46,326 nucleotides of DNA from Oscillospiraceae bacterium (GTDB taxonomy: Bacteria; Bacillota_A; Clostridia; Oscillospirales; WRJC01), in contig WRJC01000023.1 in assembly GCA_009782405.1 (NCBI GenBank), positions 1 to 46,326 on the forward strand, read 5' to 3'. Numbering within the stretch: position 1 is the stretch's first letter; each line of letters starts with the position of its first letter. The position numbers and the translations under genes were made by a program. This document shows, piece after piece, positions 8,078 to 15,400 of the stretch. A model generated the notes under the pieces. The model saw nothing but the letters and a program-made list of their open reading frames with translations, made no database searches and had not been told where the DNA came from.

Positions 8078-10228
8078 TTATCTCCTCCTGTCGGCCACGC
8101 CTTGCTTCGCCAAATCCACTTTGCCTTTCGGGTTCACCCCGAGGTACACCACTTCGAATTCGTCGCCCATCTTGACCACGTCCTCGACTTTTTCCACGCG
8201 CTTGTTGGCGAGCCGTGATATGTGCACCATGCCCTCCTTGCCGGGCAGATATTCGACAAAGCATCCTACTCCCGCCAATATGCCCGTGACTTTGCCCAAA
8301 AAGACCATGCCCGGCTCGGGGTCGAAAGCGATCTGTTTTATCATCGCTTCGGCTTTGTAACCCATTTCCTTGTCTATCGCCGCGATGAATATGCTGCCGT
8401 CGTCTTCTATGTCGATGGATATGACGTTCGCGCCGCCGCAATCGGCTATGATCTTCTGTATCACTTTGCCCTTGGGGCCTATTACTTCGCTTATCTTGTC
8501 CACAGCGACCTTCATCGTTATCATCTTGGGGGCATATTCCGAAACGTCGGGCCTGGGCTCCGCTATGCATTTGAGCATGATCTCGTCGAGTATCATGATC
8601 CTGCCCGCTTTTGTCACTTCAAACGCCTTTTTTATAATTTCCGGCGTAAGCCCGTCGATTTTCAAGTCCATTTGTATCGAGGTGATTCCGTTGTGCGTCC
8701 CGGCCACTTTGAAATCCATGTCGCCGAAGAAATCCTCGAGCCCCTGGATGTCTATCATGGTCATCCACTTGTCGCCCTCCGTGATCAGCCCGCACGATAT
8801 TCCCGCCACCGGGCGCTTTATCGGAACGCCCGCATCCATCAAAGCCAATGTGGAGCCGCAAACCGAAGCCTGCGAAGTGGAGCCGTTTGAGGATATGACC
8901 TCCGAAACCGTCCTGATCGCGTAGGGAAACTCCTCGATTGTCGGCAGCACCGGCAGCAGCGAGCGCTCGGCGAGCGCGCCGTGCCCGATTTCGCGCCGCC
9001 CCGCGCCCCTCGAAGCTTTTGCTTCCCCCACCGAATATCCGGGGAAATTATAGTGGTGCATATATCTTTTTGCTTCCTCTTCGTCCAACCCGTCCAGTTT
9101 TTGCTGTTCGCTGATTGGCGCCAGGGTGGCCGCCGTCAAGACCTGCGTTTGGCCCCGGGTGAACATACCCGAGCCGTGTACGCGGGAAAGCAGCGCGACT
9201 TCTGCCGCAAGCGGCCGGATCTCGTCCATTTTCCTCCCGTCCACCCTCTTTTGCTCGTCGAGGAGCCAGCGCCGCACGGTTTCTTTCTGGAGCTTGTACA
9301 AGCATTCCTTTATCATGGGGTCGTTTTCTTTTATGTAGTTTTCGCCCTCTTCCGCATATTCGGCCTTCAGGCATTCGACAACTTTGTCGTAAACTTTCGA
9401 TAGCCTGTCTTCCCTGATGGTTTTGTCGTCGGTGTCCAGCGCGTATTTTACCTCGTCATGGGCGAACGCCTTTATCTTTTCATACAGATCATGATCCGCT
9501 TCAAAAGATTCGTAGCCGAATTTTTCTTTTCCCACTTCCGATTTCACATGGTTTATGAAATCGATCAAAGGCTTTATTTCCCCGTGGGCTTTCATGATCG
9601 CCTCATACATCGTTGCATCGTCGACTTCGTTCGCCCCGGCCTCGATCATCACGACCTTTTCCTTCGAGGCCGCGACGGTGAGTTCCAGGTCGCTGGCTTC
9701 GCGCTGGGCCGCCGTTGGGTTGATTATTATCTCCCCGCCGCAAAGCCCGACGAAAACCCCGCCGATGGGCCCCATCCAAGGGATGTCAGATATGGAGAGC
9801 GCGATCGAGGCGCCTGCCATCGCGGCGATTTCGGGGGAATTGTCCTGATCCACGGACAGAACGAGCAGCGACAAAACCACGTCGTTTCTGAGGTCTTTTG
9901 GGAACAGTGGGCGTATGGGCCTGTCGATTACCCTCGAGGTCAAAATGGCCTTTTCCGAAGGCCGGCCCTCCCGCTTCATGAACGAGCCGGGTATCTTTCC
10001 CACAGCGTAGAGCCTCTCCTCGTAGTCCACCGCAAGCGGCAAAAAATCTATCCCGTCCCTGGGTTTTTCCGAAGCGGTCGCCGTGGCCAGTATATTGGTG
10101 CCGCCGTACCTGATCAGGGCGCTCCCGTTTGCCAGCTGCGCCATTTTTCCGGTTTCCACCGTCAGTTTCCTGCCTGCCAGTTCATACTCGAAAATTCTAT
10201 GGCTTGTAAATTCTAACTGATTTGCCAT
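8078..10228 (-). CDS. pnp: Polyribonucleotide nucleotidyltransferase (PNPase)
   Basis: 716 residues, normal length. This phosphorolytic 3'-5' exoribonuclease forms a trimer and takes part in mRNA decay. It has two RNase PH domains (first about 10-210, second from about 310; see 'GRREIGHGALAERSL' and 'SDIPWMGP'). A KH domain carries 'ISEVIGPKGKVIQKI' and a C-terminal S1 domain runs 'GMVFLGKVTGILAGVGCFVEY'. The order rpsO-pnp is the classic one. The 167-base gap to rpsO holds a hairpin and a repeat-bounded insert. fhs follows after four bases. Confidence 0.98.
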   Translation of the reverse strand: MANQLEFTSHRIFEYELAGRKLTVETGKMAQLANGSALIRYGGTNILATATASEKPRDGIDFLPLAVDYEERLYAVGKIPGSFMKREGRPSEKAILTSRVIDRPIRPLFPKDLRNDVVLSLLVLSVDQDNSPEIAAMAGASIALSISDIPWMGPIGGVFVGLCGGEIIINPTAAQREASDLELTVAASKEKVVMIEAGANEVDDATMYEAIMKAHGEIKPLIDFINHVKSEVGKEKFGYESFEADHDLYEKIKAFAHDEVKYALDTDDKTIREDRLSKVYDKVVECLKAEYAEEGENYIKENDPMIKECLYKLQKETVRRWLLDEQKRVDGRKMDEIRPLAAEVALLSRVHGSGMFTRGQTQVLTAATLAPISEQQKLDGLDEEEAKRYMHHYNFPGYSVGEAKASRGAGRREIGHGALAERSLLPVLPTIEEFPYAIRTVSEVISSNGSTSQASVCGSTLALMDAGVPIKRPVAGISCGLITEGDKWMTMIDIQGLEDFFGDMDFKVAGTHNGITSIQMDLKIDGLTPEIIKKAFEVTKAGRIMILDEIMLKCIAEPRPDVSEYAPKMITMKVAVDKISEVIGPKGKVIQKIIADCGGANVISIDIEDDGSIFIAAIDKEMGYKAEAMIKQIAFDPEPGMVFLGKVTGILAGVGCFVEYLPGKEGMVHISRLANKRVEKVEDVVKMGDEFEVVYLGVNPKGKVDLAKQGVADRRR

Positions 10229-10270
10229 TGTTTTTACTACTCCTAAACTTCTTTACTTACTTTCCGGTTG

Positions 10271-10395
10271 TCAGTTTTCAGTTTTCAGTTTTCAAAAAAA
10301 AAACTAACTTTAACTGAAAACTCGTTCCACTGATACGTGTAGCGAATATGAACGTAGTTCATATGCAGCTCACGCCAATCGATACTGATAACTGA
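10271..10395. repeat. Possible small MITE-like insert between rpsO and pnp
   Basis: The left end carries repeated TTTTCAG (10271-10288). The right end, read on the other strand, carries the similar TCAGTTATCAGT (10384-10395), giving imperfect terminal inverted repeats. The inside holds an A-run and a perfect hairpin, ATATGAAC-GTA-GTTCATAT (10346-10364). The right end abuts the rpsO stop codon. No coding sequence is seen. It could equally be an unusual pnp leader, since PNPase genes are often autoregulated through a hairpin in this gap. Confidence 0.45.
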
Positions 10396-10662
10396 TTATT
10401 TCCTTATGCCCAATTTTTTGATTATTTCCCTATAACGGTTGATGTCCTTTTTGGTCAAGTAATTCAGGAGATTTCTCCTGTGCCCGACCATTTTGAGAAG
10501 CCCCCTCCTCGAATGGTGATCGTTTTTGTTTTGCTTCAAGTGTTCTGTCAGCTGGTTTATGCGGGTGGTGAGGATTGCGATCTGCACCTCGGGGGATCCT
10601 GTGTCCGTTTCGTGCATCTTGTTGTCCGCGATGACTTTTTGTTTTTCTTCCTTAAGCAGCAT
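10396..10662 (-). CDS. rpsO: 30S ribosomal protein S15
   Basis: 88 residues, standard for bacterial S15, which binds 16S rRNA in the platform of the small subunit. The signatures '[20 protein letters not shown]', '[16 protein letters not shown]' and '[11 protein letters not shown]' are all present. The ribosome site is AAAGGTG. Its promoter lies 108 bases upstream, leaving a roughly 100-base leader that could fold (see the separate entry). It heads the rpsO-pnp-fhs block. Confidence 0.98.
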   Translation of the reverse strand: MLLKEEKQKVIADNKMHETDTGSPEVQIAILTTRINQLTEHLKQNKNDHHSRRGLLKMVGHRRNLLNYLTKKDINRYREIIKKLGIRK

Positions 10663-10763
10663 GATTTCTTTTCACCTTTCTTGATTGATAAAAATATTGT
10701 AAATCTCCTCGGGGCATAGCTCGCGGCGGGTGAGTCCTTTTTCCGGCGGCCGCGTCCCGGGAT
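10663..10763 (-). promoter_or_regulatory. rpsO leader with possible S15 autoregulatory fold
   Basis: The predicted transcript has about 100 untranslated bases. CGCGGC (minus strand, 10749-10754) can pair with GCCGCG (10722-10727) around a 21-base loop. S15 represses its own mRNA in several bacteria through leaders of different shapes. Whether this is one is inference. Confidence 0.35.
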
Positions 10764-10769
10764 ATTTAT

Positions 10770-10798
10770 ATTATATCACACATTTTCGATTTTGTAAA
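10770..10798 (-). promoter_or_regulatory. Promoter of rpsO
   Basis: TTTACA (10793-10798) and a perfect TATAAT (10770-10775) on the minus strand, 17-base spacer. Confidence 0.85.
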
Positions 10799-10875
10799 CA
10801 GCAAAATTAAAAAAATTACAAAAACGCGGGGGAAACCAAATCAAAGTTTTTATTTCCCAAAAACATAATTCAATC

Positions 10876-10904
10876 TTGACAAACCCCAAAAACCATGTTA
10901 TAAT
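10876..10904 (+). promoter_or_regulatory. Promoter of the ADP-ribosylglycohydrolase gene
   Basis: Perfect TTGACA (10876-10881) and TATAAT (10899-10904), 17-base spacer. It is the strongest-looking promoter in the window. It is divergent from the rpsO promoter within the 334-base intergenic region; nothing else was recognised there. Confidence 0.9.
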
Positions 10905-10996
10905 CTTGAAAACCGCTCGCAGACAAAGCATTATATCATGACTGCGGAATTCTGTCAACATCTTTATCAAAACAAAAAACAAGGGGGAATTGCAAA

Positions 10997-12307
10997 ATGG
11001 CATATCCGAAAATGTCCAATGGGGCGCACGCGGCAAACCTGATAAACGAATATGCGCGGCTCAAGCACGAGTACGGGGCGGAAGGCATCGCCGAAATCAT
11101 CGCCGAAACCGACAAATTCCTTTTGGAACGCCTGGACCAGATGAAAGCTCTGCCCATATGCGAAAAACTCGCGGCAAAGGAACCCGACGATCTGCAAAAA
11201 ATCAAGAAACTCAGAAAACCCGCAAAACGCGAGTTATGGGCGTCATTCGACGAAGCCGCCTATACAGAGCGGCTCAAGGGAGCGCTTTACGGCCGCATGA
11301 GCGGCTGCATCCTCGGGGCGGCAGTGGAATTCTGGACTATCGACGAAATGGAATCTTGGGCGAAGTGGATAGGGGACGAATTCCCAAACACCCACTACTG
11401 GTCAAAGATAAAAAATCCGAACGCCATGCACTACGGCGTAAACCCGGCTTATGACTTCACATCGGAAGGATTAAACGGCGTACCCGTGGACGACGACATA
11501 ACATACACCCTTCTCGGGCTTTTGATAGCTGAGGATTGCGGGCTCGGCTTTGACACCGAGGACGTGGGCAAGTGCTGGCTTTCATATTTGCCTTATGCCT
11601 GCACCGCGGAAGACATAGCGCTGAAAAACCTCAAAAAGGGCATATCCGCAGACAAATGCGGCGAAATCGAAAACCCGTATGTCCAGTGGATAGGCGCGGA
11701 CATAAGGAGCGACCCATTTGGCTATCTGGCGCCCGGGCTGCCGGAAAAGGCGGCCGAAATGGCATACCATGACGCATATATAAGCCACAGGCGAAACGGC
11801 ATATACGGCGAGATGTTTTTTTCTGCTGCCATAGCGGCGGCTTTTGCCTTAAATGACCCATTTGCGGCCTTTGACGCGGCGCTTTGCGAGATACCGAACG
11901 AATCGCTTTTGTACAAAGACGTTTCGTGGGCGCTCGGCGCAAAAGACAGCATCCGCGATTATCGCCACGCGAGAGCTTTGGTCGACAGCCACTTCGAAGG
12001 AATGAGCGGCGTGCACACCGACAACAACGCCGCGCTCGTAATATTCGGGATGCAGCTCGGTGGCGGCGATTTCGCAAAGACCATCGGAAATACCGTCGCG
12101 ATGGGGCTCGACAACGATTGCACCGGGGCCACTGCGGGAAGCCTGTTTGGCGCATGCCACGGGTTTGGTTCGATCGATTCTAAATGGCATGAAAAGTTCG
12201 GCAACAAAATCCATTCGTACATCATAGGCCATCCGCATTTTGAAATCGACGATGTGATAGCCAGGTTCTCGAAATTGGCGAAAAGCAACTTTAACCTGTC
12301 AAAATAG
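10997..12307 (+). CDS. ADP-ribosylglycohydrolase family protein
   Basis: 436 residues. The family removes ADP-ribose from proteins, nucleic acids or small molecules using two Mg2+ ions bound by Asp clusters. The first cluster is 'VPVDDDITYT' (Asp 165-167). The second is 'GLDNDCTGATAG' (370-381), followed by 'GACHG'. An N-terminal extension of about 90 charged, helical residues precedes the 'LKGALYGRMSGCILGAA' opening of the catalytic domain. GGGGG lies upstream of the ATG. The substrate is unknown; many bacterial members act on small molecules or are orphan. The next gene has its own promoter. Confidence 0.88.
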   Translation: MAYPKMSNGAHAANLINEYARLKHEYGAEGIAEIIAETDKFLLERLDQMKALPICEKLAAKEPDDLQKIKKLRKPAKRELWASFDEAAYTERLKGALYGRMSGCILGAAVEFWTIDEMESWAKWIGDEFPNTHYWSKIKNPNAMHYGVNPAYDFTSEGLNGVPVDDDITYTLLGLLIAEDCGLGFDTEDVGKCWLSYLPYACTAEDIALKNLKKGISADKCGEIENPYVQWIGADIRSDPFGYLAPGLPEKAAEMAYHDAYISHRRNGIYGEMFFSAAIAAAFALNDPFAAFDAALCEIPNESLLYKDVSWALGAKDSIRDYRHARALVDSHFEGMSGVHTDNNAALVIFGMQLGGGDFAKTIGNTVAMGLDNDCTGATAGSLFGACHGFGSIDSKWHEKFGNKIHSYIIGHPHFEIDDVIARFSKLAKSNFNLSK

Positions 12308-12351
12308 CGGAAACTAAGGAAAAAACACACAAAAAATTCACAAAAAAGCAA

Positions 12352-12380
12352 TTGAAAAAAAGCCGAACCGGAATTAGAAT
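12352..12380 (+). promoter_or_regulatory. Promoter of the large surface protein
   Basis: TTGAAA (12352-12357) and TAGAAT (12375-12380), 17-base spacer, in the 122-base gap after the ADP-ribosylglycohydrolase gene. Confidence 0.75.
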
Positions 12381-12429
12381 AGTGTCGTGAATATATTTTC
12401 GAAAAGAAATAGTTTGGGGAGTTCGAAAA

Positions 12430-15400
12430 ATGGAAAAAACAAAACGGTCACTATTTTCGGTTGTTTTGGCGTGGTTTTTGATCGCCGCGATAATTCCTGC
12501 GGCTGTGTTCCCGCTCGTCGCCGCGCAAGGAGATACCGACTACAGGCTATCGATCGTCCGCACCGACGGGACTGAAATCGACCCTTCAAATCCGGCTTTG
12601 TATGTCGGGGAAACGGCGACTTTCAAAATCGTCTTTGAAAATTCCGGGCTGAATGTCAGCGATATTTTGATCAATCCGGTGCTTGCGCTGGAATACAAAA
12701 CGGACGACATCGTAAGTTTGCCCACTAAACCCACAATCGTTGCAAGCGATGCCCCGCAGCAAATCACGAGAGGGCCGAAAGTTGTCGATGCCGACTCGCA
12801 GACAGTCACATGGACGCTGAGAGATCTGGCGGGAGGTTCGGAGTTCGGATTGCCGGGAAGCGTATCGATGCCAAAAGGCTATACGCCGCAAAATTATCCT
12901 TTGAAATTGAAAGTCACTTTGACCAGCGACAGCCACGATCCCATCGAAGCCGAATTGGAAATAGTGTGGAAGTATGACAGATATGCGCCCGCAAAAGGCG
13001 TAACCCAGCAAAACTATATAAGGCAGGTAAGCAAAGACGGCGTGTCCGGCTACGAAGTTTATGCCGGCGAAGATGCGGGCGCGGGGAAGATCGGCCCCGA
13101 TTCGGCGTATCCCGTCACTTTCACATTCAACGGAGACGCTTTTGCCGCCAAGGGCACAAGAGAAATAGACAGAACCGTTATCGTCGACATATTGCCGGAC
13201 GGCGCGGTTTTCGACCCTGCAGACAACGTCGGATATCCACATTGGAAGTTTTACGATGGAAATTATCCGGGATATGAAGGAAAAAGAGTGGCGGTTTATG
13301 ACCCCCCTGCCGGCAGCGGCAACAAAAGCGTGGATCTGAAGCTGCGATTCCCCGATTGCGAAATAGGGCCCGATTATGCGAATGAAGCGGATTATGAATA
13401 TTTCGTAAAAAACAAAGCTTTTGACGACGAAGACTATTCATGCCATCTCGAAACCTTTGTGAGATTCGGCAAAGAAACCCCGGGCAGGCAATATGCCAAA
13501 GAGCCGATAAAAACCATGAGGGGCAACAGCATCGGAGCATCGTCCAAGCATGCGAGCAGGCTGGCGATCGACGAAGAAATCGACGGGGATTATTGGTTCT
13601 ACAATTCATACTCCAATACAATGAATGCGACCCCGATGCGCAATTTCGTGATTTCGGACGAAAAATTGGACCAGAGTTTGCGCTTTTTCGGTTTTTCCGT
13701 GAGCGCGAAACCGGAAGCGGTTTCCGGAAGCATGAAAGTGCAGTACAGAATCGCCGGAACGGGCGTTTGGGAAGACTATTATTTCGCTTCGCTGGGGCGC
13801 GATTATTTGACGCCGGGCGATCTCGTATATTCCGCGCGCCCGGTTTCCAAATTGGATGAAACTGAGCCTTACGGCAGGGCGCAGTACTGTTATTCCGGCG
13901 AGCACTCCGGATGCCTGTATTCGGATTATTTCTTTTTGCCGGCCGATCCCCATACCGGGGAGCCCGTCGTGGTCGACGGGCTCAGGCTGCTTGTCCCGGA
14001 ACTGAATGCCGGCGGCCAGATATATTTTGACGTCGGTGCGAGACTAAAGGACGGAATATTTTCAACCATCCCGCATGACCGCGCCACCGCATTCGGAAAT
14101 ATCGGCGCTTTTTATTACGACTTTGAAGACGGCGGGGCGAAAAAGACCTTGCTCGGCGAAGACTCCGCATACCATGACATCACTTCTTACCAGCCGAAAT
14201 TCAGGGGCATGAAAGTTGTGACCGGCATCGCTTCCGCCACGGTTTACGCGGGCTCCGCGCTCACCGTTTCCAACAGGCTGCGTTTTTATGATTTCGACAA
14301 GGAAGACTGCATCATTTTCGACGGGGCGCAAATCATCGATATTTTGCCCGACGGCTTCAAATATGTCCCCGGCTCGATGGCGTTCACAAACCTCAACGGG
14401 CAGACGCTCAATGATATGTACGAAAATATCGAGCCGATCATCGTGAACGACTACAAGGGAACCGGCCAAACGGCCCTCATATGGAATCTGAAAGGCACTT
14501 ACGACATTTCATATTTTCGCGGCGAGTATATCGCCTATTACAGCTACAGGCTCGAAATCCTCGACAGCGCCCGCAAGGGCGAAAACGACTTGGTCAGCTA
14601 TTTCCATTGGCCGGAGTATGCAAAAATCATCGCGACCAACAACAACCAAAGCGCTTCCGGCGTCTATAGGGGCTATGAGCCGTATGCCGACGATGAATTC
14701 GACATCAACAACAACGGGCTTTTCACCGAAAAGTTTTTACGGGCAAAAATCACTTTGAACTACATCCCCCCCGAAACGGTGGTGGCCTCGAAAGGCGTGC
14801 AGGGCAGCTATAACAAATCTTTCCTAAACTCGCCCGCTGTGGGCTATTCCCTGCCGGGTACGTATTCTTTTTACTCTTTGGATATTGCAAATTATTCGTC
14901 GAGGGATTTATCCGCCATGACGGCTTTTGACGTTTTGCCATATGCGGGGGACACGTCGATAGTCGAAGACAAAAACGGCCAATATGCCGCCAGGATGACT
15001 GAATTTGGCGGAATTTCCATGACGGGCCCGATTTTGCTCGGCGACTCCCGGTTTGCCGTTTTGTATGCGAAAGAAGACCCGGTTCCCTGGAAAGGCATAG
15101 ACGATTATGAGAATCGCGCAAATTGGCTGCCGGAAGGCTCAGTGGGCAATTGGACGGAAGTGCGCGCGTTTAAAATCATGCTGAACGGGGGCGAATTTTT
15201 CCGCATCGGCGATACCATACAAGCCATTGTACCGATCAAGATTCCGGAAAATGCGCCAAAAGGCGCCCTGGCCTGGAATTCGTTTGCCATCGACATGGGA
15301 GCCGGCTACGGCTATATCGAAGCGACCAAAGCGGGAATCGAAATCGTGGATTACGACGTAAAATTGAAAAAAACCTCGGACAGGAGCCTGTACGCCAAAT

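Noticed and set aside
9458..10216. A 252-codon open frame on the plus strand
   Set aside because: It lies wholly opposite pnp, has no ribosome site or promoter, and its translation looks like a low-complexity shadow of the real frame.
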